Assembly: GCA_003993805.1 (NCBI GenBank)
Contig: RSEF01000001.1
Coordinates: 150,777,968 to 150,841,967 of the forward strand
Source of the DNA: Himantopus leucocephalus
Lineage: Eukaryota; Chordata; Aves; Charadriiformes; Recurvirostridae
Length of the DNA stretch: 64,000 nucleotides
Reading direction: 5' to 3'
Part shown: positions 50,029-62,515 of the stretch, in pieces
Position numbering within the stretch: the first letter of the stretch is position 1
How the letters are laid out: each line of letters begins with the position of its first letter
Program-made: the position numbers and the translations under genes
Notes under the pieces: generated by a model
Database searches by the model: none
What the model was told of the DNA's origin: nothing
What the model saw: the letters and a program-made list of their open reading frames with translations, nothing else

Positions 50029-53000
50029 GCAGTTGAAATATGAGCATCTACAGAAGGACGAGTTAAATAACTTCCTATAATCCAATGATTATTTACCAGA
50101 TCTCTCCTGGGCACGATGGGAGCTTCTAGCTCACATATGGGCATTTAGACTGGAACATAAGGGTCTAGGGCCAACCAAGAAGCCTGCACAGTATGGCAGA
50201 TGCAGCCTAGGACCTATAGGAGACATGCTTTCTGTTTTGGTATCTATAGGCCAGGTGGGATACCCTATATAATCTTAAGAAAACACTGGGTATCTAGGCT
50301 TAAGTAACTGACTCGCACACTGTGTTGTAAATACTTAAATATCAACGTCCTAAACTGCATGTTGAATCCCTTCCCAAAAGTCTATTGGATAAAGTCAAAA
50401 CCTGTAATGAACAAAATTCTAATGAGTGGATATGTGTATCTGCTGCTCCGAAAGTCCAATTTGGTGAAAGGCTCAAAGCAGAGGAAGAGCCTCAAATATG
50501 AACCTAAATTATCAGTAGAAACAGCAGGACACAAAACCCCACATACACAGTCCTCCTTAAGTAGTGATTGTGTAACTAGGAAAGCCCAGAAGAGACTGGA
50601 ATGAAATGAATCATCATACTACAGTGTCTAAAAATCCTGTATGTGGCAGAATATTCTTTCAAATTATCAGCTTATAGGAAGCCACCAACACTCACACACC
50701 AACACCAACAAACCTACACTCACAACCAAAGAGATCAGTAGCAAAATGAACATTGTGTTACGTAGCAAACTGCTGCCACGTTATGAATTGAAAACAGTAA
50801 TAAGTAAAGATTACCATCCCAAATATGTTTTATTGGCTCATCATTGTGAAGCCATGTTCGATTATTATTTGAAGGGTTTTCTCCTGTAAGTTGGAAACTC
50901 CTGGAGTCATGCCAGAAAGTATTTATGGGTATTTATGGAATTGCAGANAAAAAAAAAAAAAAAAAAGAATTGGCAATCTATTTCTTTTCCTGCCGCTGGG
51001 GAAAGTTGACAGGATTTCCCTTTCACTGACGGGCAGTGAAATGTTTCCTAATATTGAAGTGTTCCTGAATTAGTGAGCTAAATTGGAATGCACCAGTACT
51101 TAAGATTTGTTTTGCACAGTGGAAAATGCAGCTATGCATGTTTGAAATGCTTTACTAAAAGATCAGTAATTTTACTTTATATCCTAAAACTGTAGAAGTT
51201 TGAAATAGGAAAGAACTATATAATCTAATTAAGCAATTTCTGAAGTTTTCTCAATTGTACATTAACCAGGACTTTGGTCAGCCTACTTATAAATGCATTA
51301 ATGAGGTTATTTGCTGGGTTGGAAAATATTCCACAACCTGCCAGAACACAGGCAGGAAGTTTTTCCAGCTATTTGCGCTTCAATTATGTCACCTCACTTC
51401 TTCACTGTTATGCCCTATTGACTGCCATGAAGTTAAACATGAGGATGCTGAGCATTACTGTAATGCAATAAGCATGTGTTGTATACGTTCCTGTAATTTT
51501 TTCATCACCCTTGGCAAACTGAACTGTGTGCAGCTCAAGTGTTGCATGCAGGTGATTTTACATGCCACGGAATGAGACACACACTGCTAAACCGCTTTGC
51601 CCTACTAGATCTGATTTGTAAAACAGCTCTACTGACTGATGTTCCTCGCAATCTGTAGTACCATACATGTGGAGAAGAATTTTTATTAACAAGACGATGT
51701 AGATAAATGCATGGTGCAAAGCATATTGATGATATAACAATTTGTACATAATAAATGTGATTAAGCATTTGCTAATGGACTAATTTATTCTATTGGTGAA
51801 AGAATGATTCTGACGAAATCTGTTTCATATGAATGTGTCCAGTAAATCTGCTTTTGATTATCATTTGGTCATTGTCCCAGTGCAGAAACCTTATCAGTAA
51901 AAACCTAGGAGTTAATGTATCCTCTCTGTCACATGTTCATACTAATGAGATTTTATCTGTGGATCATCTTCAGCCTGACATGGTACTACATAGATCAATA
52001 TTGTATTCTGTAGGCTTCACCTTTACCTGAAAACTACAGTAGCAACACATTATATGTGAATTTACTGTTGCATTTCTCTTAGACCTACTGCCTTTATCTT
52101 CCTTCAGCACCTGAAGAATTTTTCTTACTAATTACTTTCCACCTGAAATTAACTCTGAAGTATGATTCAATGCAACCTGCTTCAAAGAGAAAAAATAAGA
52201 ATTTAAACTGGATAAACATAAACATCCTGCCATCTAACACAGATACAAATAAAGATGACCTGGAAAACCGAAGGCAAAATGAACAGGTATCCTTCCAGCA
52301 TGGCTGTAAATTCTGTCCACCTCTTGCTTTCTTTATCACACAGCCTTCAGATTCCTCAGTCAGAGGCATTCAAAAATTTTTATTAACTCATCCCTCTGCC
52401 TCATTGGCTAGTTTTAAAATCCATCATTAATATAATATTTGACCAATGTAGTTCATTAAACAATTAGTATTTCCCTCTTATGCCCTGCACAGCCTTCCAG
52501 GCTACATCTATTCTATGACACTAGCTTGGACCTGACCACCGACCACCTGCACTGCACATCTACCTCTGAACCTGGACCAAGTATGAAGCAAAGGAACAGG
52601 TTGCCCAGGAGGGGACTTAGGCAGGGGAGCATTGCGGATGGGTCAAAGGAAAGACTCTTGCAGAGCTCATGCCTCTGTTGGCAGAGCTTGCTGTAGCCAT
52701 CCTTCTCTCCGAAATCAAGCCTGAGTTTGAGACTCAGACAAAGCCTTGGTCAGCCCCTTTTCGTCATCACTCTGTTGAAAGAGTCTTCAATATCGGATGT
52801 TGCAGCAGCAGTTTCAGATCAGCTTTAAAGGGCTCTAATTCTACCCAGCCTGCCTGTAGATGAGGTTGTCTGAGCAGATTCTCCATGTTCCCCTGGCAAG
52901 CTGTTTGACTAGAAACACAGATAAAACTTACACAGCTAGTGCAAAAAAGTTCAGAAAGAAACAAAAAAACCCACCCTCAGAATCATAACACAGATATCCA

Positions 53001-54670
53001 GAAATAGCCATCTGTCACAAACAGCTACCGGCAGCAACATGAACAACATTGAACCTGAATTTCTGTTATGATTTCATTCTGCTGTACTATCACAAGCACA
53101 CCCTCTACCACAGGTGCCTTGTGCTATATTCATTAGGAAACCAAAATGTTCAAAGTCATCCTTAACAAAAGCCATGGACGCAGGCAGCGGCTTTCTGCCA
53201 GATGTTAAATTTCCTCTGAGATTATTTCCATGAAATTGTATCAGAACAAACGTATTCTTTTACCAACGTAGACATTCATGACTCTTAAGGATCTCTTTCT
53301 AGAGGGACTTGAGAGCACAGATAGCATCCAGGAAAAAAACTGCCATGGAAACAGTTTACAAGATTTCTTGTAAAAGCTTAGCAAACCAAAATGTAGCCTA
53401 GGATAACTGCTGCATGATTCACAACAGTATACTTGACCATGTTGCAGATAGCGGCTTTGCATGCGGCATGACTAAAATACAGTGAGTCTCCTTACAGGGA
53501 ACTCTGGGCAAAGATGATAGATGGAAAGGAATCAGGATGAAATGCATTCCAACAGCAGGTACCATGCTATGGAAGCAGAAGGGTAACAGATTAGTTCAGT
53601 CTACAGGAAGATGCTGATTTATACTTTGATTTGGTCAGATTCCAGAAAGGTTGTATATTTGTTCATATCTGTTCTTTCTGATACACTTCTGCTGAGGTGG
53701 CTGTGTCAGAAGCAAAAGCAGCAATCTCCTGTAATACTCTATTAATGCTACTGTCAATGGTTTCTTCTTGTCTTATAAAATGATGTTTCTAAATACATAC
53801 TCTTGTGCTATGTAACACAACAGAGTCCCAGTCTCCACAAATGTCACTGCAATATGAATGCAAATACCTGTAGGAGCATATGCATGGAGAAAATACATTT
53901 TTCTTCAATATAGTCTACTTAGTCAACAACTATACTAACTTGCACCTAGTGTACCTAGTACTAAAATTTTTCCTGTCCTTCAAAAACTTGGAATAAAGAG
54001 AACATCTGTCTGATAAGAACAGTGTCAGTACCAATAGAATGTACCAAAACGAATTCTGAGCCAGGGTCCTTATCATTCATCAAATTGAAAACATTTAACT
54101 GAGACTATTCGAATTCAATAAGCTCCAAGGATTTGTTGACATAGATTTTTCAGTCTTCAAAGTCCCTTGCCAATGTTTACATTTCCATTTCAGAAGCTGT
54201 ATTGAAAGGAGAATAATTCTTCCCCTTCCACTAAAATGAAGGCCTTAGAAAAACAAAAGTCCTCCTCTTCCCTTCTGTATAATAAAAAGGCCCTGACTTG
54301 GTGAGGTTGGAAAACCCTATTTTGAAGAAAATGAAGAAATATTACAGGTCAAAAGCCTGGACTATGTAAGAATCCTGTCTTTCATATTCATTCTATTCTT
54401 AAGTTTCTTGGCCACTTGCTATTTTAAAGAAAGGCCTCAAACTTTGGATAACGACAAAGCAGATTTTGCAGGTGGCGTGAAACAGTAGCTCTGAGAAACA
54501 ATGTGCCTGTTCTGGACTGCTTCATCTTTCCAGGCTCTTTCTGCTGGAGAAGGGAGTACTTTCTGAGGTCATATATCCCAGGGGTGCACAGATAAGCCCA
54601 AGTGATTGTTTTAATTATTTAATTTTCTGGTTTCTATAACCACCTGTCAACCTGACAGCTAAGTGCTCTT
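50029..54670. other. Non-coding stretch
   Basis: No gene or transposon recognised over about 4.6 kb. It includes an N at 50948 directly before an A18 run, a CA-rich patch near 50690-50735, and a candidate conserved block at 51.25-51.56 kb (see findings). Confidence 0.5.
50948..50966 (+). repeat. N followed by poly(A)
   Basis: Single N at 50948, then eighteen A. The homopolymer probably caused the sequence or assembly break, so its true length is unknown. Confidence 0.85.
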
Positions 54671-54830
54671 AAACACCCTGGAGGTGTTTAAGAACAGGTT
54701 GGATGGGGCTTTGAGAAAACTGATCTAGTGGAAGGGGTCTCTGCTTATGGCAGAGGGGTTGGAACCAGATGATCTTCAAGGTCCCTTCCAACCATTCTAA
54801 GATTCTACAATTCTATGATTCTACGATTAT
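54671..54830 (+). mobile_element. CR1 3' end
   Basis: Sense CR1 3'UTR: GGTGTTTAAGAACAGGTTGG, ATGGGGCTTTGAGAA, GGTTGGAACCAGATGATCTT, CAAGGTCCCTTCCAACC, then four degenerate octamers (ATTCTAAG, ATTCTACA, ATTCTATG, ATTCTACG). 5' truncated, about 160 bp. Confidence 0.95.
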
Positions 54831-55559
54831 GGAAAATTAAAACACAAAATGAAAACCAAGCAAAACCAGTTAATTAAATGTTAAACAAAATAAATGAGTC
54901 TTGTCTCCTGCCCTGATTTCATTCAAATTAACCATTGATTAGAGCTATAACAAAACATAAACTATTCTATTCCATTGCCAGCTGAATTGCCAATCCTTAG
55001 AAATGTTAAGCTTTCAAGTTCCTATTCCTAGGCATGAGGTCCAATAGGCAATAAAAAGCAATGTAGACAGCACCATTATCTGTCGTAAAACTGATTTATT
55101 GAAGATACTTTTGAATAGGTTCTCTTATTTTATTTTTATTCAGGCCTCCCAAAAGAATGAGGTATACATCATTAGGATATGTTGGCATTTCAAGGGAAGA
55201 GGGAGGAAGTTGATGCATCTTTGGGTAGGCCAACTGTCGAACCTGATGGCATCCAAATACACTCAACAGAAGCTTCGCATCGGGAACTACACTGAGAAAC
55301 ATCTAGTGGAATAGACAGTCACGCTGAGGAAACATCTCCTGTGCTTGCTCTGAGGGAAACATTACAGTGGAAACTCTCATGTTGTTGAACAACTCGGTGA
55401 GCTCACATGGAGAGAAGATCTTACAGATGCCCCAGCCATAGGAAAACATTAATCAAGGTTCACTGCTCAAATAAAAAATCTGTAGGAATAAGAATTTAAT
55501 TCCTTCTCACACTCATGAGAGCACATACACATTAGTGTTCTGTATTGCACAGTCTTTGA
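54831..55559. other. Non-coding stretch
   Basis: No gene supported. Open frames on both strands at 55096-55314 (68-71 codons) overlap almost fully antiparallel, and neither resembles a known family. Confidence 0.5.
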
Positions 55560-55640
55560 GAATGGCGCAGGACCTCTGGAGGTCAGGTGGTCCAGTCTCT
55601 TAATGTGGGACCAAAGCTGGTCTCTGGGTGTAGCCCACAA
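55560..55640 (-). mobile_element. Probable CR1 3'-end remnant
   Basis: GACCTCTGGAGGTCAGGTGG and TCCAGTCTCTTAATGTGGGA resemble, in antisense, the terminal CR1 segment usually read as 'ctctggagatcatctagtccaa'. The octamer tail is lost and the body is short. It lies about 100 bp from the next CR1 in the same orientation. Lower confidence because of divergence. Confidence 0.5.
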
Positions 55641-55740
55641 AGGAAACCGGGCTGCAATACACTGGACTTTGCAGGAGTCTTATATGCCAGTTTTGCAAAA
55701 AGTCTCATGGAGAAGGCATGGGTCCCCTTTTGTACATTTC

Positions 55741-56472
55741 ATAGAATCATAGAGTGGTTTAGGTTGGAAGGGACCTTAAAGATCATCTAGTTTCAACCCC
55801 CCTGCCAGGGGCAGGGACACCTCCCACTAGACCAGGTTGCTCAAAGCCCCATCCAGCCTGGTCTTGGACTCTTCCAGGGATGGGGCATCCACAACTTCCC
55901 TGGGCAACCTGTTCCAGTGCCTCACCACCATGACAGTAAAGAATTTCTTCCTAATATCTAATCTAAATCTACCTGCTTTCAGTTTGAAGCCATTACCTCT
56001 TATCCTATTGCTACATGCCCTTGTAAAAAGTCCCTCTCCAGCTTTCTTGTAGGCCCACTTTCAATTCTGGAAGGCTGCTATAAGGTCTCCCTGGACCCCT
56101 CTCTTCTCCAAGCTGAACAACCCCAGCTCTCTCAGTCTGTCCTCACAGGAGATGTGCTCCAGCCCTCTGATCATCTTCTTGGCCCTCCTTTGGACTCACT
56201 CCAACAGGTCCATGTCCTTCTTATGTTGGGGGCTTCAGAGCTGGATGCAGGCCTCCAGGTGGGGTCTCACAAGAGCGGAGTAGAGGGGCAGAATCACTTC
56301 CCTCAACCTGCTGGCCATGCTTCTTTTGATGCAGCCCAGGATGCAGTTGGCTTTCTGGGCTGAAAACATACATTGCTGGGACATGCCAAGCTTCTCATCC
56401 ACCAACACCCCCAAGGCTCTCAATCCTGGCTACTCTCAATCCATTCTCCGCCCAGCCTATGTTTGTGCTTTA
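55741..56472 (-). mobile_element. CR1 LINE 3' portion
   Basis: Starts on the plus strand with the reverse complement of the octamer tail (ATAGAATCATAGAG), followed by GGTTGGAAGGGACCTTAAAG. It continues through the antisense 3'UTR into the ORF2 C-terminus. Minus-strand translation at about 56423-56235 gives [28 protein letters not shown] and [15 protein letters not shown], the conserved C-terminal CR1 blocks. The match ends near 56472 (CCCAGCCTATGTTTGTGC), the 5' truncation point. This is the youngest-looking and best-preserved CR1 sequence in the window. Confidence 0.96.
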
Positions 56473-56559
56473 AAATCGACTCTATGGTGAAGAGCATGCT
56501 GAGGAAGATAGATTGATAAATGTAAGACAGGGAGAAAGTGAACTGGAATTGAAAGAGAC

Positions 56560-56880
56560 TTGAAGTTTATTATGTACACACACACTCTGTTGCTGCAGAG
56601 CTGGCTGCAGGGGCTGTACTCCAGGGAGCACTCGTCCACATCAGCACAGCTCTGCCCATCCGCCTGCAGCACCCAGCCAGCCCCGCAGGAGCACTGCACG
56701 CCCCAGTGCGTGTCAGCGCATGTCTCCACGCAGCCCCCATTGCATACAAAGCAGCTCCGACCACATGTGCTGGGCTCATCGGTGCCATCCAGGCAGTCAT
56801 CCTCATCATTGCACATCAGGGACTCCAGGATACACTTTCCCTCATCACACCACACCATGTATGACAAGCAGAAACAAGGA
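56560..56880 (-). CDS. LDL-receptor-family fragment: LDLa, EGF, partial EGF-CA
   Basis: On the minus strand an open frame runs from after a stop at 56966-56964 down to a stop near 56457. The protein-like part covers about 56876-56585. A complete LDL-receptor class A module has six cysteines in canonical spacing, C-x6-C-x4-C-x6-C-x5-C-x9-C. It starts at the Cys codon 56870-56868, with the calcium-site acidic run NDEDDCLDGTDE near its end. A full EGF-like module with NGGC and GWVLQADGQSC follows, then DVDECSLEYSPCSQLCSN, the first half of a calcium-binding EGF module. After that the reading becomes low-complexity. This LDLa-EGF-EGF order is typical of LDLR/LRP-family extracellular receptors; the exact member is not identifiable. 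The coding part is much more GC-rich than its surroundings. I see no convincing splice sites, and the three modules are uninterrupted, whereas in these genes they usually lie on separate exons. It could be an exon, a retrocopy or a transposed fragment. Boundaries approximate. Confidence 0.7.
56566..56571 (-). promoter_or_regulatory. AATAAA hexamer downstream of the LDLa-EGF fragment
   Basis: On the minus strand AATAAA lies about 15 bases after the point where EGF similarity stops. It could act as a polyadenylation signal if this region were transcribed, but the hexamer is common by chance in AT-rich DNA. Confidence 0.25.
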
Positions 56881-59800
56881 AGTTCTGGTTTAGCATGCTG
56901 CGATTTGTAAGTGACCGTTCCTATGGGAGTCTGAAAATCTCTATACCAAGTGTATTTGTGTGCTTATTAATTATACTGCTGAGACAATCTGTGTTGGATA
57001 TAAATTCATGGCATGTTAACTATTATAACCATCATTAAAACACCATTAAAATATAAGGCATCTGTAGTGCTTTTTTGTCAATACAACAAGCAATAAAAAG
57101 TCTGTCTCATGCAGTTTAGCAGTCGTGAAGTGATAATGAACAGCATGTTATAAACTACTAAATTCAGAGACCGTAGTAAAAAGCACTTTAACATCAGTAA
57201 CTTTCAATCACTGGAACATTGGTCAGATCATAACATTTTATCAGACAAAAAGAAACTAACACATAAAGATCAACAGATAAGATAGATGTTCAATTTATCT
57301 TTACTGACATGTAAAGTAGAAGAACTGTTTAAAGATCAATCCAACTGTAGAAAATCTCCAACATCACAATGATATCTACCATTAAAATGATCTTTTGTAT
57401 TGAGACATCACTACCAACTATGTCTTCATCACCTGAATGCATTAACATGCCTGAAAATTTATAACTTTAGCCTATTATGGTCAGAATTCTTTTTCCCTTA
57501 AAATATAAAATAACACCTTTTTTTCTATTTCTTCCATGGATTCCGTATAGCTTTAGCCTTCAGACTTTTTGTCTTTGGCGGTCACCACGTAATCTTGAAA
57601 AGACCTTGTGGATAAATGAATTGAAATAAAATTAAGTTAATGTAGTTAAACAGAAAGAAATCCCAAGATTTCAGGCTGTAAGTACTACATTAAGAATCAG
57701 CAGACAATAAAGATCCTACAGCCTAGATTTTTCCTCAAACATACTGAGATGCTTTATTTTCTAGTCATACAGTTAGACTCTGTGGATAGAAAATATGCCC
57801 AAATGACCCTATTTCATTTGACATAGTTGCACAAGTGAGAATGAGAGAAGAATTTAATGATGGTGGGGTTCAACAGCTGGTTATAACTTGAATTGAACTA
57901 AGATCCTGTAATAATATTGTTGGGTTTATGGCAAATAGAGGGGGTTTTTTTAGCCAACTAAAAGCTAAGTCCTGAAAATATATTTATTTAGCATACCTCT
58001 AGTATAGTCTGTTTTATTTTTGTGGTTTTCTTTCTTAACTACATTGATTCCTCAGGTATGCTGTGGTCTACAGGTAAGACTTATCTGTGGAAACATGCCA
58101 TTATGCAGTGGCCATAAAGGAAAGTGCATTTTGCAAGCCCAAAGGTTGCTAATACTTGCAAAATCTTTATGCTTATGTTCACACAACAGAATACTCATCT
58201 CAGGAATGTAATCTAGTGTCATCTTTGATTGAAGTTTAAATGTTTTCAATAGCACTTTCACTCTCTCTCCCCTCCACTTGTCTCCTAGATGCTTGTGAAA
58301 AGCTCAGGCAGAAAGGGGAACTTGAAGCATTTTACAGTAGTTGGGGGTACGCTCTTTAAGGCTGTTGTACACTGTAATGCTTTCTAAATGCTTATTATCT
58401 TAAAGAACCTACATTTTTCGTCCTTAAAACAACCCCCAAAAAGGCCTAAAAACCAGAGTCACTCAATTTACTACGGATATTTAAGGGAAAGAGGGAGTAA
58501 GTTATCGACAATAGATTTTTCACTTGTTGCTTAGACAGTCTTAGCAGAGTGACATATACTATTTGGGCAGAAATTCAAGGTGTGTTATTCAAGAGCTTAA
58601 GCTGGATTGCTTAAAAGGATTTCTGTGTAGCCATAGCTGTGTATAGCACTGAAATTACCTGCCCCAACCCCACTGCTTTCATACGGCGTGTAGAGACCTG
58701 ACTTGGTGGGTCACCATGAATCAGATGGAGCTGCAGCTCTAAGGCACCTTAGAAAAGTAACTTGGTGCACAAGCAGATGAGATGGGATAGAAAACAAGTG
58801 ATTGAGCGATCAAGTTGCCATGCACAAGTCCTCGTAGGTCTGTATATCCAGAGAGCAAAATTGATGATTAAGATGAGGTTTTCCACAGGCACTCTGGAGA
58901 CTTTTAGTACACTTTTAGTAAGTGTCCTACAACTAGCCTTGAGGACCACAAAAGCATAACAACTAAATCCTGCTTGCTTGCAATGAGTAACAGGCCTTTC
59001 TTGCACAATAGTCTTTAGTATTTCTGTTCTATATGCTATTATCTATAGGTTAAGCTGGCTTGCATATTTTCTTAGAGCTGATACCACTTACAAGAAAATA
59101 ATTCACATTGGTAAGTCATTTTGCACTGGAAGGTACACTTCTTAGTTTGGGCATTAGAAAAGAACACAATACTAAAATCCATTGTTACTGAAAAAAGTGA
59201 ATTATAGCAACCTTAAATTATAAATCACTTCAGAAGGTGAAAGCAAATAATTTCTAGCCAACCACATGCAATCTACATTTCAATACATTTTTCTTTCTTT
59301 TAATCTTTCTAAACACTAGAGATCTCAGTTATGTACCTTAAAATCCAGATTAAGACTGTCACCTGTTCAAAACAATTAAATCATATATTTATCATTTCAG
59401 GGAAAACAGTAAAAGTAGATGTGCTTTCTATTACATATCAAACCATATTTTCTGTTGCACAGCAAAATGAAACCTGGGACTGAGATTGTTTGCCGCTTAC
59501 AAACAAAATATTCAGTTTCTGTTATTAAGAAGAAAGGATAACATTGAATATTTTTCATCTTGCTGTCCTCAGTGTAGCAGATATGAAAGGGCAACATTGA
59601 AATCACTTTCTAATAAAAGCATGATAAAATAGTCCATAAAAATGGAAATCAGTGAAGGCCACAGCACTGACTCCATCCCAATGGTTTCTCTGAGCACATA
59701 ACACCCCAGCATCTACACAAAGTTTTAAAATCTTCACAAAGCTCAGAAAAGTGTTCTTATTTATATAACTAGAAACACAGGTCTGGGAGGTGCCATCCTA

Positions 59801-60230
59801 AACCAGTGACTCTAGTCTTCTGTGATTCCTGACCATGGTTGTTAGGGTAACTGCTTCATGCTCCTTGGGCCAGGGAGCTCCTCCTCTCCTGTAGTAAAAA
59901 AAAGCCCTTTCACAAAAGAACGAAAGCCAAAGCCGAAATGTGCCCTGGAAAGAGAATAGGAGAGATTAAAGACCATCTCCTTCACAGCCAGGTCCTCAGA
60001 TGATTCTAGGAAATGTATCACTGCAAAGAAAGGCAGACTACTTCCAAAACATAATCCCTGCTGGCTTTGTCAGTCTGATCTGGGAGAAACATCCACTCTC
60101 TGCCTCACATCTGGAGAATGGATAAGTAACTGGCAACAGACTATCTGGCAGTGGGATAGTATTTAATCATGTTTAATTAATTCTTATCTAATTTTTCAGT
60201 GAAGGACAAGAATAGATCTTACAAGTTGAG

Positions 60231-60243
60231 AAAAAAAAAAAAA
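60231..60243 (+). repeat. Poly(A) run
   Basis: Thirteen A following AAGTTGAG. No element body recognised. Confidence 0.85.
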
Positions 60244-61368
60244 GTCCTTTTGCCAGCTGCCTCTTTTTGAGAAGAACTGACACATTATCAATGTAACTGT
60301 ATTCTAACTGGTGGTCAGAGGCACAGCATCAGCATTCAAAGGCTGTGTCACATAGGCTTAGACTACTTCTTAGCAATCTTTATATCTGGAAATGTTTTAA
60401 ATCAGGGATTTCACGACTGCTTCAGGGGTAGTGGTCAGATTTCTAAAAGTAGATATCAGCTTTCTACTACAAAGCTCAAACTATTAAATAAGAGAGATTA
60501 CTTTTAGAAGGCTGTTTCATGCTTCATGTTCAAATGCATTGATCACAGTCTGGTTTCTAGTCTGGTTTCCACATCAGAAAATGAATAAAAAATAAAAGAA
60601 AATGCTGTAACAGTTTGCATTTGTTAACAACTAGGTTGGCTTTCTCAGCACAAAAGGAAAAGTACACAGAATGGGACTGAAGAACAACTTGCTTTCATCC
60701 TTCAGAGGGTCTCATCATCAGGGCAAATCATGGCAGTAGGTCAGATGCGAGAATTTTATTTCCTCTTATTATTTACCAGAGTTTATACTAAAAAAAAAGG
60801 TCCACATGTTCCAATCTGGCTGCTTTCACAGAGAGTTAAATTTACCTTAAAAGCATACAGTAAAAAGAAGCAAAATATAAAAGCAATTTAGGTGTCCATA
60901 AAAATGGCACAGTGAGAAGTCTCAGAAAAGTCCCAAGGACAGTGACAATGTTAATTTATCTGTGTCACAGAACTGCACAAGTCATTTATAGCCTTAAGCT
61001 CCTAGTTTAACTTAAAGCTGTTGCTTAAAGAATTCTTGAATGAGACAATCAAGCAGCTTCATGTATTTGCTAACAAGAAGATTTACACTGCTGCAGTAAA
61101 ACCTTAAATAAAAAAGCCATATATTATTTTGTCATGCCAAACATGTAAGAGAGGCAGAGAGGAGGAAAATGTTTTCACATGTCTCTTAAGGGAAAGTTAA
61201 TGAACTGCCAGAGTTTAAATGATGTTGTCTGTATGGACACTACATCAAACTAAACCCCAAACCACTTAGTGACTTCTGTGAAAGCATCCTAAAAAATCTT
61301 CTGTTACAGACCCCAAAGTAGAGTGCCACAAACAAAGAAAATGCACCTTCATTTACACAAATGATACG

Positions 61369-61382
61369 CACACACACACACA
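61369..61382 (+). repeat. (CA)7 microsatellite
   Basis: Seven CA units, with further short CA clusters at 61395-61405. Confidence 0.85.
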
Positions 61383-62515
61383 TTAGCCACATACTTACAC
61401 ACACTGTGGGTATAATAAAGGTCTTCCATGATTTCCTAGGCATCGTCTTCTTTGTCCTGTCTCGTCAGAACTTCTTCAGCCCACACATCGGTGCTCTGCG
61501 TGGATTCGGTACAAAGGTGTTGCAGTTCCTGAATCGGCATTTTTCTGTCCACAGAGAAAAGTGAGAGAAGCATTGCTCATTGTTCTGAATACCAGCTTAC
61601 AAGTTTCATGAATCATTGATTTCTTTTCACTGGACCTGGGATACCTTGATAGAGGGTTGTTATATACAAGAAATACGTGGTGTCTGGAGGAATGCTTCAT
61701 GCATGTTTAATTTTTACCGGTCCACTGGGGTGCCTTGTGATTGTTTTCTATTACTATTCATACAATTCAACTTTGTCTTTGCCAGATTAATATTAATGAA
61801 AGATCATTGGAATATATTCTAATAGCCACAATGACAGTGCACAGGCAGTTTTGTTGTAAAGAGGTGTCCAATTTGTTTTCAACCCCAAAGCTAATTTCAC
61901 TGAAAAGTGTGATAGAAGGCTATCTTTTAGTTCTTATCAGGCTAACCTTGCACAGGCACCCAGACACTGCAAACTGAAAATACTTTGGAAATTACAAGCT
62001 CTGAACCTCTTTGCTGTTGCATCATTCTGTGGCAGGCTGAACCTATAAAGTTGAAAAAGTCGTGAAGCAAAAAGGATGCTCCAAATCCTAAATCAATCGA
62101 CAATAGAGCTGTTATATTGCAAAGAGGTCTTTCAAGTAGTCTCAGCAAGATAGTATAGTATTGTAATATTATCCATGATTTACCATTTTATTTACAATTA
62201 TATAAATTTTAATGTTATCAGCTATTTTATCTCATTGATATTTTTTATGAGAATAATTTGGGAATTTTTAGGAGACTAGGAAACACTTCTTAATGCAAAT
62301 CATATAATGCAGGAAGGGAAAAGTCAGATAATATGTTAAATCAATAGATTGCTTAAACTGCATAGCAAATCTGAGCTGAGAAATATTGAATGTATTTCAA
62401 TATTATCGTATTGAGGAACCTTCGTGTAATTCTGGATGGATTTGAAACTGTGTTTTAACCTGGATTCTTGTAAGTACCAGAGATAATCAAAGAAGTAACA
62501 CGATGAACACATCTC

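Larger units (their letters stand above)
56973..62515. other. Non-coding AT-rich stretch
   Basis: No gene or transposon recognised over about 5.5 kb. Open frames are short and featureless. An A13 run lies at 60231-60243 and a (CA)7 tract at 61369-61382. I looked for further LDLa or EGF modules on the minus strand upstream of the fragment and saw none. Confidence 0.55.

Noticed and set aside
55096..55314. Paired open frames on both strands, one behind a pyrimidine-rich CAG acceptor-like site
   Set aside because: The acceptor-like context (TTTTTATTCAG near 55133-55143) was tempting, but no protein family is recognisable and no donor is evident.
56560..56910. 116-codon plus-strand frame over the LDLa-EGF block
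   Set aside because: Its cysteine and histidine content is an antisense reflection of the minus-strand modules, which match real domain spacing.
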